A stretch of DNA of 64,000 nucleotides from Thalassotalea profundi (lineage in GTDB: Bacteria; Pseudomonadota; Gammaproteobacteria; Enterobacterales; Alteromonadaceae). The notes beneath the pieces were generated by a model. The model made no database searches, had not been told where the DNA came from, and was given only the letters and a program-made list of their open reading frames with translations. The position numbers and the translations under genes are program-made. Positions within the stretch are counted from its first letter, which is position 1; each line of letters opens with the position of its first letter. The stretch covers positions 62,001 to 126,000 of the forward strand of contig NZ_BNAH01000009.1 in the NCBI RefSeq assembly GCF_014653195.1, read 5' to 3'. This document shows positions 27,108 through 38,027 of the stretch, in pieces.

Positions 27108-27779
27108 TCAGAAGGGAATGTCGTCATCAAAGTCGATGGTTGGCTCTTGAGGGTTTACTTTCGGTGCAGATGCTGGTTGTTGTTGATTATATCCACCACC
27201 TTGCTGCTGACCCTGGTTTGAATAACCGCCTTGTTGCGATTGAGCTGGTTGTTGCCCTTGGTTAGAGTAGCCACTTTGTTGCATTGGTGCTTTTGCAGGT
27301 TGCTGTTGATTAAAACCACCTGTTTGCGGGGCTGATTGTGATTGATAAGCTGGCTGTTGCTGTGCTTGATTAAAACCACCCTGTGCCGGTTGCTGGTTCT
27401 GATTTTGTTGAGCAAAACCACCAGACTGAGCACCTTGACCACGAGAATCCAACATTTGCATATCATTGACAATTATTTCAGTTGTATACTGATCAGCGCC
27501 TTGTTGATTTTGCCATTTACGCGTTTGTAAACGACCTTCTAAATATACCTTTGAACCTTTCTTCAAATACTCGCCAGCAATTTCTGCTAAACGTTGATAC
27601 ATTACAATGCGATGCCATTCTGTTTTTTCTTTTTGCTCACCACTTTGCTTGTCTTTCCATGTCTCTGATGTTGCAACAGTAAAGTTGGCAACTGCACCAC
27701 CGTTTGGCATAAAACGTACTTCTGGGTCTTGCCCTAAGTTTCCTACTATGATGACTTTATTTATACCACGACTGGCCAT
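27108..27779 (-). CDS. ssb: Single-stranded DNA-binding protein
   Basis: Coats single-stranded DNA in replication, repair and recombination. The 223-residue protein has the N-terminal OB fold (about residues 1-110: [22 protein letters not shown]). A long Gln/Gly/Pro-rich linker follows (about 115-205), built of imperfect [23 protein letters not shown] repeats. It ends in the acidic tip DFDDDIPF, which recruits partner proteins. The linker is longer than in E. coli Ssb (178 residues in total). A 10-bp dyad lies in its leader (27825-27865). uvrA is not adjacent, unlike in E. coli. Confidence 0.97.
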   Translation of the reverse strand: MASRGINKVIIVGNLGQDPEVRFMPNGGAVANFTVATSETWKDKQSGEQKEKTEWHRIVMYQRLAEIAGEYLKKGSKVYLEGRLQTRKWQNQQGADQYTTEIIVNDMQMLDSRGQGAQSGGFAQQNQNQQPAQGGFNQAQQQPAYQSQSAPQTGGFNQQQPAKAPMQQSGYSNQGQQPAQSQQGGYSNQGQQQGGGYNQQQPASAPKVNPQEPTIDFDDDIPF

Positions 27780-27824
27780 TTATCACTCTCACTAAAGATT
27801 TGCAGTAATAATAAACTACTGACT

Positions 27825-27865
27825 TATAAGCACTATATTTCGCTGAATTAGCGTGAGTGCTTATA
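27825..27865. promoter_or_regulatory. Nested dyad in the ssb upstream region
   Basis: TATAAGCACT (27825-27834) and AGTGCTTATA (27856-27865) are a perfect 10-bp inverted repeat. An inner CGCT/AGCG pair (27841-27853) is nested inside. It lies 46-86 bases upstream of ssb and has no T-tract, so a protein-binding or RNA-structural role is more likely than termination. Confidence 0.5.
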
Positions 27866-27987
27866 GATTTAATAATTAAGTAGAACATTCTATCACTGTC
27901 ATTATTGTTGTGACAGCGTTAGCTAAAAATAATTTTTGTTTAGGAATAATTATTGTTTAACTCACTTTTTTGACTTAATTCTGTGTC

Positions 27988-28389
27988 TTAAACTTTATGT
28001 AAATACACATGCATCTGTGTTGATATTGCTTCAGGAATTCTTACTGACTTTTGTTGTTGGTAATCATAATGCACCATTACCGCTGTACCTGAGGCACATA
28101 ACTTGTCATTCTGCCAAAGCTCTTGATAAACATCGAAAGACGAACCACCGATACGACCAATGTAAGTACGTATTTCCATAGACTGTCCGTAATACATTTG
28201 ATCGATAAAATTAACGTCTATTTTTGCTAGAATAAGTCGCCAATTTTTAGTGTCTAATTCGGGGCTAAACCAACGAAAAATAGGATCTCTCGCACCTTCA
28301 AACCAAATAGGCACCATCGTATTGTTGATATGACCTAGTGCATCTGTATCGCTAAACCTAGGATTAAGTTTTTCACTAAAATATTGCAT
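27988..28389 (-). CDS. Hotdog-fold acyl-CoA thioesterase (4HBT family)
   Basis: A 133-residue single-domain hotdog thioesterase. The catalytic region is SDTDALGHINNTMVPIWFEGAR, with the conserved Asp and the GHINN turn of the YbgC/4-hydroxybenzoyl-CoA thioesterase group. Later strands include IGRIGGSSFDVYQELW and ASGTAVMVHYD. It should hydrolyse acyl-CoA or similar thioesters, but the chain specificity is not readable. The frame ends without a clear terminator. No operon partner. Confidence 0.85.
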   Translation of the reverse strand: MQYFSEKLNPRFSDTDALGHINNTMVPIWFEGARDPIFRWFSPELDTKNWRLILAKIDVNFIDQMYYGQSMEIRTYIGRIGGSSFDVYQELWQNDKLCASGTAVMVHYDYQQQKSVRIPEAISTQMHVYLHKV

Positions 28390-28633
28390 CGGTGATTGCT
28401 ACCTTCTTTTATATTGTTATTGATATGAGCGTTATTAATTACCCCATAATATCATCAAATATTTACTCACAATATAAGTAGTAACTAGCTCTCGTTTTAA
28501 TTAAACACGTTACGAATAATAATTATATGCTAATCTTGATGAATAATTTTTATGTACTTTAACGCATGAAAACCTATAACAGCATTAATCATCATGTCAT
28601 CAGAGCATTAGATAAAATAATAAAGAGAGCACT

Positions 28634-30196
28634 ATGAAGCATATTTTAATATTTATACTTTCATTTTATTTTTTTTCAGTTCAGGTATTTGCTGATGCAA
28701 AAGCACCCAACCGAGAACAAGGAGAAGGTCCATACAAACGCTTAATACTAAGAGGTGGAATAGTTGTAAGTGGTGAAGGTGCACCTGCTCGCGGACCTAT
28801 GGATATTGTAATAGAAAATGACCGTATAGTTAGAATAGTAAATGTGGGTAATCCTGGTGTTCCAATTAACCCTGACGCTCGACCTAAAGCAAATAAAGGT
28901 GATAAGGAAATAGATATTTCCGGTCAATATGTTTTACCCGGATTTATTGATATGCATGCGCATATTGGCGGCAGTGCAAAAAATATTCCAGCAGAATACG
29001 TCTTTAAACTGTGGCTTGCACATGGCATAACAACCGTGCGTGAACCGGGGAGTTTTAATGGAATTGAATGGGTAATGGATCATGTTGAGCGTAGTGAAAG
29101 CAATACGATTGCCGCCCCACGTATAATTCCTTATTTTGCTTTTGGTATGGGCCAACAAACGCCAATTACGACACCTGAACAAGCCAAAAAGTGGGTTAAG
29201 AATATCGCCAAAAAAGGTGCTAAAGGCATTAAATTTTTTGGTGCACCACCGGCAATAATAGAAGCCGCCTTAACTGAAGCGAAAAAACATGGTTTACGCG
29301 GTATGATGCATCATGCTCAAATCGACGTAGTCAACATGAATGTAATTGACTCTGCTCGTTTAGGGCTTGTCTCTATGGAACATTGGTATGGCTTACCTGA
29401 AGCCTTGTTTGAACAACAAATTATTCAAAACTATTCACCTGATTATAATTACCAAAACGAGCAAGACCGTTTTGGTGAGGCGGGACGATTATGGCAACAA
29501 GCCGCTAAACCAAAGAGTAAAAAGTGGAATGCCGTCCGCGACGAACTAATTGCATTAGATTTTACGATCAATCCAACCATGACAATATATGAAGCCAGCC
29601 GTGATTTAATGCGAGACATGAATGCTGACTGGCATAAAGACTATACCTTACCCACTTTATGGGACTTTTTTCAGCCAAATAAAAATGCACACGGTTCATA
29701 TTGGTTTGACTGGACTACCGATGACGAAATCGCATGGAAGAAAAATTATCAGCAATGGATGACTTTTATCAACGATTACAAAAACAATGGTGGTCGTGTT
29801 ACTACAGGATCTGACGCCGGTTATATATTTAAAATTTATGGGTTTAGCTTAATAAGAGAATTTGAATTACTCAGAGAAGCCGGATTTAACGCTTTAGAAG
29901 TATTACAAGCTGCCACTATCAATGGCGCACAAGCGCTAGGTATGGCAGATGAAATTGGCTCAATTCGTGTTGGAAAAAAAGCTGACTTAGTTATTCTTAC
30001 TGAAAACCCATTAAGAAACTTTAAAGTACTTTATGGCACGGGCCATTTTAGGTTAGATGAAAATAATACACCTACTCGTGTTGGTGGTGTTAATTACACA
30101 ATAAAAGACGGTATTATTTATGATGCAAAAGCATTATTAAAAGATGTACGTGATATCGTTGTTAAAGCAAAAAATCAAGCAAAAGCAAAAGAGTAA
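28634..30196 (+). CDS. Secreted amidohydrolase-family protein
   Basis: Periplasmic metal-dependent hydrolase of 520 residues with a signal peptide (cut near VFADA, residue 20). The TIM-barrel metal sites are visible: HxH in DMHAHIGG (about 109-111), a likely carboxylated Lys in GAKGIKFFG (about 198-200), His in GMMHHAQ and MEHWYG, and Asp in TTGSDAGY. The C-terminal composite beta-sandwich has IGSIRVGKKADLVIL. It resembles imidazolonepropionase/prolidase-like amidohydrolases. The actual substrate is unknown. It is followed after 103 bases by a cytochrome c-rhodanese gene on the same strand. Confidence 0.85.
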   Translation: MKHILIFILSFYFFSVQVFADAKAPNREQGEGPYKRLILRGGIVVSGEGAPARGPMDIVIENDRIVRIVNVGNPGVPINPDARPKANKGDKEIDISGQYVLPGFIDMHAHIGGSAKNIPAEYVFKLWLAHGITTVREPGSFNGIEWVMDHVERSESNTIAAPRIIPYFAFGMGQQTPITTPEQAKKWVKNIAKKGAKGIKFFGAPPAIIEAALTEAKKHGLRGMMHHAQIDVVNMNVIDSARLGLVSMEHWYGLPEALFEQQIIQNYSPDYNYQNEQDRFGEAGRLWQQAAKPKSKKWNAVRDELIALDFTINPTMTIYEASRDLMRDMNADWHKDYTLPTLWDFFQPNKNAHGSYWFDWTTDDEIAWKKNYQQWMTFINDYKNNGGRVTTGSDAGYIFKIYGFSLIREFELLREAGFNALEVLQAATINGAQALGMADEIGSIRVGKKADLVILTENPLRNFKVLYGTGHFRLDENNTPTRVGGVNYTIKDGIIYDAKALLKDVRDIVVKAKNQAKAKE

Positions 30197-30299
30197 CAAC
30201 TTTTCCCTATTTACATGCGAGCTTAGGCGTTGATTAAAAAAGACTTAGAACTAAGCTTGCAATATAAGATATTAAAAATGATATAAAGGATTATCATCT

Positions 30300-31412
30300 A
30301 TGTTAATTAATCGAATAGTACTAATAACATTAGCTTTGCTTTCGTTGAGTTCTTTTGCTCAAAATGTTGAAAGAGAAAAACTACCACCGCCAAGAGAGCT
30401 AACACCTGAACAAGCCAAGGTAGCATCAGCTAATTATCAAAAGTATTGTTCATTATGTCATGGGGTCGATCGTCAAGGCCATGCTAATGATCATGCACCA
30501 TCTTTAAGAAGTAAAAGCTTATTTGAGTCAGGTGTTCCGCATGCAATATTGCGCCCCATGTCTTATGGTCGTCAAGGTACAGCTATGGGGGGTTATTTAG
30601 ATGAAGTTGGTGGACCAATGACCTTAGATGAAACTTGGGATCTCACCTATTGGCTTTTTTGGCAGGCCGGTGTTGATCGCGTAAAATTGTCGACAAACCC
30701 CGTTCTTGGAGATGTGCAACGAGGGGAAGTCGTTTACCAAGAGAACTGTGCGACATGTCATGGTAAAAAAGGAGAAGGTATAACTGCCCCTGCCTTAGGC
30801 AATCAATCCGCATTAGCACACAATAGCGATGAATTTATTCGTTATGCCATTGAAAAAGGCAGAAATGACACGCCTATGGTCGCATTTGCAGATAAGCTTA
30901 GCTCAGCAGATATTGATAATGTTACGGCTTTTTTACGCAGTCAAGCAAGTGGTTGGAAGCAAGAAACACAGGTACTCAAGCATATTCCAACTCCTAAGGA
31001 ATATATTATAAACCCAAACAATGACGATCCAAACTTTACCCTTAATGAACAAGGTTATGTCACTTCGGCTGACTTATATGCCGCATTAAAAGCTAAAAAG
31101 CGTATGGTATTACTTGATACTAGAGTACCTTCTGTTTGGCAAACCGCTCATATTGAAGGCTCTTTCCCACTTCCGTATTACACTGACTTTGATGCTCTAG
31201 AAAAAGAGTTACCAAAAGATGTTCAAATTGTCGCTTATTGCTCTTGCCCTAGAGCTGCTGCTGATTATTTAACTAACAAATTAACAGATCGTGGCTATTT
31301 AAAAACAGCTGTACTATGGGAAGGAATTTTTGGTTGGCAAAATTTAGGTTATCCCGTTAAACGTGCTGAAGGCATTAATGACAGTAAAGAGCTAAGTTCT
31401 TCAACCCACTAA
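30300..31412 (+). CDS. Diheme cytochrome c fused to a rhodanese domain
   Basis: Periplasmic redox protein of 370 residues with a signal peptide (cut near SSFA, residue 20). Two c-type cytochrome domains carry CSLCHG (about residues 51-56) and CATCHG (about 152-157). The C-terminal third (about 250-360) is a rhodanese domain: MVLLDTRVPSVWQTAHIEGSFPLPYY and the active loop YCSCPRAAADYL. Joining heme electron transfer to a sulfurtransferase domain suggests oxidation of a sulfur compound (inference). It is probably cotranscribed with the amidohydrolase. Confidence 0.88.
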   Translation: MLINRIVLITLALLSLSSFAQNVEREKLPPPRELTPEQAKVASANYQKYCSLCHGVDRQGHANDHAPSLRSKSLFESGVPHAILRPMSYGRQGTAMGGYLDEVGGPMTLDETWDLTYWLFWQAGVDRVKLSTNPVLGDVQRGEVVYQENCATCHGKKGEGITAPALGNQSALAHNSDEFIRYAIEKGRNDTPMVAFADKLSSADIDNVTAFLRSQASGWKQETQVLKHIPTPKEYIINPNNDDPNFTLNEQGYVTSADLYAALKAKKRMVLLDTRVPSVWQTAHIEGSFPLPYYTDFDALEKELPKDVQIVAYCSCPRAAADYLTNKLTDRGYLKTAVLWEGIFGWQNLGYPVKRAEGINDSKELSSSTH

Positions 31413-31420
31413 ATAACCAA

Positions 31421-31460
31421 AATAAAAACGCTAGCCTGAATATATTTAGGCTAGCGTATA
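31421..31460 (-). terminator. Terminator after the MAPEG gene
   Basis: 10-bp perfect stem ACGCTAGCCT/AGGCTAGCGT (31428-31437 with 31448-31457). It is followed on the minus strand by TTTTATT. It also lies just after the plus-strand cytochrome gene and may serve both. Confidence 0.7.
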
Positions 31461-31494
31461 AAGATGAGACGCTTAACAATACATTTTTATAAGG

Positions 31495-31899
31495 TTATGA
31501 CGCTTGTTGAATCAGCAAGTTTACCCATAAAACTATAACGCAAATAAAGCCAGCCCAAAACGCTAACATTCTATGAATAGTATAGTTATAACTTAAATGA
31601 ATATAAGCATGAAGGTATCTAAAAAATACAAATGCCCATGCAGATACTACTCCAACAGAACTCTCTAGACCTAAGCTAATATATAACGTACATACCACAT
31701 AGAAAAGTATCGGGAGCTCAAATTGATTATTAAAGTTACGGGTAGATTTCGTCATAGCATCAGGAATATTTTCCCCTTCCATTAAACGGAAGTACTTAGG
31801 ACTAACCTCCCCTCTTTTTATACTACCAAACCGTGCTTTTACTGCCACTAAACCAACAAGTACAACTAGCAACACCATGGCAGCCATAGGATATAACAT
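31495..31899 (-). CDS. MAPEG-family membrane protein
   Basis: A 134-residue inner-membrane protein with four hydrophobic helices and the bacterial MAPEG signatures RNFNNQFELPILFY and FRYLHAYIHLSYN. Eicosanoid/glutathione-type MAPEG enzymes act on lipophilic electrophiles, but bacterial members of this short form have no defined role. It lies 85 bases downstream of fadH on the same strand and probably shares its transcript. Confidence 0.85.
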   Translation of the reverse strand: MLYPMAAMVLLVVLVGLVAVKARFGSIKRGEVSPKYFRLMEGENIPDAMTKSTRNFNNQFELPILFYVVCTLYISLGLESSVGVVSAWAFVFFRYLHAYIHLSYNYTIHRMLAFWAGFICVIVLWVNLLIQQAS

Positions 31900-31984
31900 A
31901 AGTAAACCTTGATAATTAAAACAAAATAGAGACTAACATAACCCAGGTCCTAACTTCTAGATCCAAAGTTCTTGGTTCTCTATC

Positions 31985-34312
<2,328 letters not shown>

Positions 34313-34765
34313 ATGATAATTAACTCAGGCGTAAATTATGTAAACGGTAGCATACCTACGCAACCGTCTACCTCTGATTCAAGTACTTTATCAACTTTGC
34401 TAACTGAGACTCAAATTAATAACAATCAAGTTGATTCTGGCACAAAACAAGCAGACTTTACTCGCATGACTCGTCAGGAATTAAATGATTGGGCCAATAC
34501 AAAAATCCGTAACGGAGATATGTCTCTTGATGACGGTCGACCTTTCATGGCGATGGCAATGAAGATTCCTGTAAGTGGTGGTTTTAGCGGTGAGCTATCG
34601 GTAGATAACGATAAAACGCGGTACAACTTTATTCAAAAGGCGCGTGATGGTATACAAGGCGCACTATCGCGTAACGACGAAGCAACCTTGGATATGCTAA
34701 AATCAGCCATGTCGATCATGCAGAATCATCAGGGGCACACCATTGGTGTCGATATCAGCGTTTAG
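34313..34765 (+). CDS. Unknown soluble protein
   Basis: A 150-residue protein that I do not recognise. It starts at an ATG behind AGAGAGGG. The N-terminal 50 residues are Ser/Thr/Asn-rich and probably disordered (GSIPTQPSTSDSSTLSTLL). Residues about 55-150 look folded and mostly helical, with RMTRQELNDWANTKI and ATLDMLKSAMSIMQNH. No signal peptide or membrane segment. The polar N-terminus recalls export or flagellar-secreted proteins, but that is only an impression. The next gene, a Gre-like factor, starts 45 bases later. Confidence 0.7.
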   Translation: MIINSGVNYVNGSIPTQPSTSDSSTLSTLLTETQINNNQVDSGTKQADFTRMTRQELNDWANTKIRNGDMSLDDGRPFMAMAMKIPVSGGFSGELSVDNDKTRYNFIQKARDGIQGALSRNDEATLDMLKSAMSIMQNHQGHTIGVDISV

Positions 34766-34810
34766 AATAGAAAATGCCATTCTGTTGAGCATTATTATTG
34801 AAGATGAAAA

Positions 34811-35293
34811 ATGGATAAAAAAATATTACTTGAGGGTTTGCTTGTTCATTTAGAAAAAGAGCTTTCAATATTAACAACAGCGGCAAACAATGCTCGAGCA
34901 GCATCAATTGATGAAGAGTCTGTAGCAGAAACGCAATATGACACTTTAGCTATTGAAGCAGGATATTTAGCAGAAGGACAAGCGAGGCGCGCTCAAGAAA
35001 TTGAATTAGAAATACACAAAATTAAACAGTTATCGCTAGGCACTTACAACCAAGACACCTTAATAAAAGTAGGATCATTAGTACAATTAAGTAATGATGC
35101 TGGTATCAATAAATGGTTTTTTATTGCACCTGCAGGCGCCGGATTTCGTATCGAGCTAGAACAGCATATCATTACTGTAATAACCCCTAAATCACCCATT
35201 GGAAAATCTATGCTTGCAAGGCAAATGGGTGATGAAGTCCACCTACTTTTAGCTAATAAATCATTAGTTTTTGAAGTAATAGATGTTTATTAG
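34811..35293 (+). CDS. GreA/GreB-like transcription factor
   Basis: A 160-residue protein with the Gre architecture: a long N-terminal coiled coil (about residues 1-75, with acidic DEESVAETQYD near its tip) and a C-terminal FKBP-like domain (about 80-160) bearing the family motif VITPKSPIGKSMLARQMGDEV. Gre factors enter the RNA polymerase secondary channel and stimulate transcript cleavage. This shorter, divergent form is a paralogue of unknown function, not the main GreA. It is on the same strand as the preceding unknown gene. Confidence 0.8.
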   Translation: MDKKILLEGLLVHLEKELSILTTAANNARAASIDEESVAETQYDTLAIEAGYLAEGQARRAQEIELEIHKIKQLSLGTYNQDTLIKVGSLVQLSNDAGINKWFFIAPAGAGFRIELEQHIITVITPKSPIGKSMLARQMGDEVHLLLANKSLVFEVIDVY

Positions 35294-35379
35294 GAGCTAT
35301 TAAGTTTTTATTTTAGTCTCTGCTATAGGCTATTTTTCAAGATAACAAATACAAAATAGTGCGGTGTAGTTATTCTGCT

Positions 35380-36462
35380 TTAAGTTGCAGATAAACGATC
35401 CAATAGCGCCATTAATCTTTCACTATCATGCTCCATTTTTTCTAAATGGTTAATCGCTGAATCTATATCCCCTGAAAGGTATAATGCCAAGGCTTCAACA
35501 CCATTACGATGTACAGAGGCATGAGGGGTATCTAACTGTTGAAAAATATTATTATTTCCATATAGATCCGCACCAGTTGACTGGCACCACTGTCCTAAAC
35601 GACACGAGCGATGATCTGCAAAATCTTCAACTCGTTTGTGTGATTCCCCTAAAATAACGGAATAAATATCGCCTTTCCACACCACATGATCTAACTTTAC
35701 GGTTTGAATAAAGGTTTGTTTTGCAGCTTCAGAAATAGTGCTCTTCATAGAGTTGCAACGTTTAACTATCGATTGGTAATCACCTTGAAGTTTTCCTACA
35801 CCGTCAGATAAATCATCATTTGTCGTCTGAATATGAGAAACAGAATCAACAGTATGTCCGGTCGTGCTAATTATCTCTTTCACTAGATCAGAAACTTCAT
35901 TAGCTGAGTCATTGGTATTATTGGCAAGAGATCGTACTTCATCAGCAACTACACTAAAACCTCGACCAGCTTCTCCAGCTCTTGCCGCTTCAATAGCAGC
36001 ATTTAGTGCTAACAAGTTTGTTTGATTAGAAATATTAGCAATAGTCGTAACAAAGGTATTAATACTGTCTGCCATTTTTGACAATCCTGAAATATTTTCG
36101 GTCATACCTCCCATATTCTTTGAAAGTTCGCCCATACCAGCAACAATAGATTTCAAAGATTCTGAAGAAAGATCAAACAATTCATTAATCAGATCAATAG
36201 ACTGACTCTCTTCTTCTATATGATTAAATGAGTGGTAAACACTTTCTCGAATACCATTAACTTGAATTAAGCCCTGTACAGCACATTGCAACAGTCTTTT
36301 TTGCTGGTCGCTTTCTTGATGAGATGATGTTTTTTCAAGTTCCAATGAAAGTGTTTGGTTACTTTCAACAAGGGCTGAATTCATTTCCTGATGTTCAGCT
36401 AATTGTCCTTCTAATTCTGCGATTTTACTTTCTAATTTTTTAATGGTGGAAAATGGGTACAT
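35380..36462 (-). CDS. Soluble methyl-accepting chemotaxis protein with zinc-binding CZB domain
   Basis: Cytoplasmic chemoreceptor of 360 residues without transmembrane segments. An N-terminal coiled coil (about 1-50) is followed by the MCP signalling hairpin (about 75-230) with the highly conserved tip [20 protein letters not shown]. The C-terminal CZB domain (about 245-345) has the pattern H...CRLGQW...HASVH that binds zinc. In Helicobacter TlpD and related receptors this domain senses redox or hypochlorous acid. It is a single gene with no local che cluster. Confidence 0.88.
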   Translation of the reverse strand: MYPFSTIKKLESKIAELEGQLAEHQEMNSALVESNQTLSLELEKTSSHQESDQQKRLLQCAVQGLIQVNGIRESVYHSFNHIEEESQSIDLINELFDLSSESLKSIVAGMGELSKNMGGMTENISGLSKMADSINTFVTTIANISNQTNLLALNAAIEAARAGEAGRGFSVVADEVRSLANNTNDSANEVSDLVKEIISTTGHTVDSVSHIQTTNDDLSDGVGKLQGDYQSIVKRCNSMKSTISEAAKQTFIQTVKLDHVVWKGDIYSVILGESHKRVEDFADHRSCRLGQWCQSTGADLYGNNNIFQQLDTPHASVHRNGVEALALYLSGDIDSAINHLEKMEHDSERLMALLDRLSAT

Positions 36463-36522
36463 CGTTCACTACTTTTCAAGTTTACATAAATCCAAGTGTA
36501 GTCTTAAAAATCTTTTAGTAAA

Positions 36523-37893
36523 CTAATTTGTAGGCCTTAATAAGCTTTTTACTTTCATTAAATCAACTAACTTCTCATCTACTTTTAAATAAGCCACAGA
36601 TTCATTATGTACCAGTGTCGCTTCAATTACCCCCGGCATATTAATAAGCTCGTCTGCAACTTGTTCTGCTTGTAATTCAGAAGTAATAGATGTTTTGAGA
36701 CTATAACTTTTTGACTTTTTCAATGGTTTTAAACCTAATGAAGCGATAAACCAACACAAACAAACCGCCGCCATGACTATAAAGATGGCATGCTCATTTA
36801 AAACGCCAGCAATTGCACCACCAACAAGACCACCACAAAATGCCCCAAAAAACTGGCTACTTGAATAGATTCCCATTGCACTTCCTTTAACACCAGCGGG
36901 AGCAAGACGAGAAAGTATTGATGGCATAGTCGCTTCTAAATAGTTGAACGCGGTAAAAAACATCACTACCATAAGAACTAAATTGAAAATAGTCGATGGC
37001 AAATACCACATCAGTATTAGTGAAAAACTTAACAATAAAATAGCAGCAGCGAACATCTGCGTTTCTTTTTGTTTTTTAATGGCCATAATCATAAACGGCA
37101 CCATTAAAAAGAAAGAGCCAAGTAACGTTGGCAAATAAAGCTGCCAATGATGATCTAAAGATAGCCCTGCACTAACAAATTGTTTAGGTAAGGTGACAAA
37201 ACAAGCTGTTAATGCCATGTGTAAGGCAAAAACACCAATATTTAATCTAAATAATTGAGGATCTTTAACCAAAGATAGAAGTTTATCTGGCATCGCCACG
37301 TTATCGCCTCGCGGAGATTTATTAACCGAATGCGGCACCATAAATTGAATCATTAACATGGCACCAAGGGTTAGTACCGCTGTAAACCAAAATAAACCAC
37401 TTAAACCAAATGTCTCGGCTACTATTGGCCCACAAACCATAGCTAAGGTAAACGATAGGCCGATAAACATGCCAATAGTTGCCATTACTTTCGGTCGTTG
37501 CTCTTCCCTACTTAAATCAGCAGCCAACGCCAACACCGCACTGGCTATAGCTCCCATGCCTTGTAAAGCTCGACCAAAAACCACACCGTAAATAGTGTCG
37601 GACATTGCAGCAACAATACTTCCCAATAAAAAAATAACTAAACCAATTAAAATAATAGGCTTACGGCCAAATTTATCAGACAACATCCCCATAGGAATTT
37701 GCAGTAAAGCTTGCGTTAAGCCATAAGCGCCAATGGCTAACCCTATCCAAATGGGGCTATAACCAATTAATTCTTGGCCATAAATAGCAAACACTGGCAG
37801 TATCATAAAAAGCCCTAGCATTCGCAGACCAAAAACAGCCGCAAGTGAAAAAGCTGCTTTTTTCTCAATACTATTCAATCCTGATACGCTCAT
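36523..37893 (-). CDS. yajR: MFS transporter YajR with C-terminal YAM domain
   Basis: Major-facilitator efflux protein of 456 residues. Twelve transmembrane helices cover about 1-395, with motif A as GMLSDKFGRKP. A C-terminal ferredoxin-like YAM domain (about 400-456: MPGVIEATLVHNESVAYLKVD) follows, which distinguishes YajR from other MFS pumps. Length and N-terminus (AVFGLRMLGLFMILPVFAIYG) match E. coli YajR. The substrate is unknown. It is divergent from uvrA. Confidence 0.9.
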   Translation of the reverse strand: MSVSGLNSIEKKAAFSLAAVFGLRMLGLFMILPVFAIYGQELIGYSPIWIGLAIGAYGLTQALLQIPMGMLSDKFGRKPIILIGLVIFLLGSIVAAMSDTIYGVVFGRALQGMGAIASAVLALAADLSREEQRPKVMATIGMFIGLSFTLAMVCGPIVAETFGLSGLFWFTAVLTLGAMLMIQFMVPHSVNKSPRGDNVAMPDKLLSLVKDPQLFRLNIGVFALHMALTACFVTLPKQFVSAGLSLDHHWQLYLPTLLGSFFLMVPFMIMAIKKQKETQMFAAAILLLSFSLILMWYLPSTIFNLVLMVVMFFTAFNYLEATMPSILSRLAPAGVKGSAMGIYSSSQFFGAFCGGLVGGAIAGVLNEHAIFIVMAAVCLCWFIASLGLKPLKKSKSYSLKTSITSELQAEQVADELINMPGVIEATLVHNESVAYLKVDEKLVDLMKVKSLLRPTN

Positions 37894-38027
37894 ACTTACT
37901 ACTTTTAACTTTTAATAGAGGAAAAATTTCGCGTAAGTTTATCACGGCAATTCAATGAACAAAATCATATATTCGACGAACAGTTTTTATGCAATAATAT
38001 GCGGCTGCAATTTACTGTGGATAAATT

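Noticed and set aside
27155..27472. 105-codon frame within ssb on the same strand
   Set aside because: It is the out-of-frame reading of the Gln-rich repeats of ssb and has no ribosome site.
37894..38027. Possible SOS (LexA) box upstream of uvrA
   Set aside because: Only a CTGT half (in ACTGTGGATAAATT) is present. No ACAG at the right distance was found.
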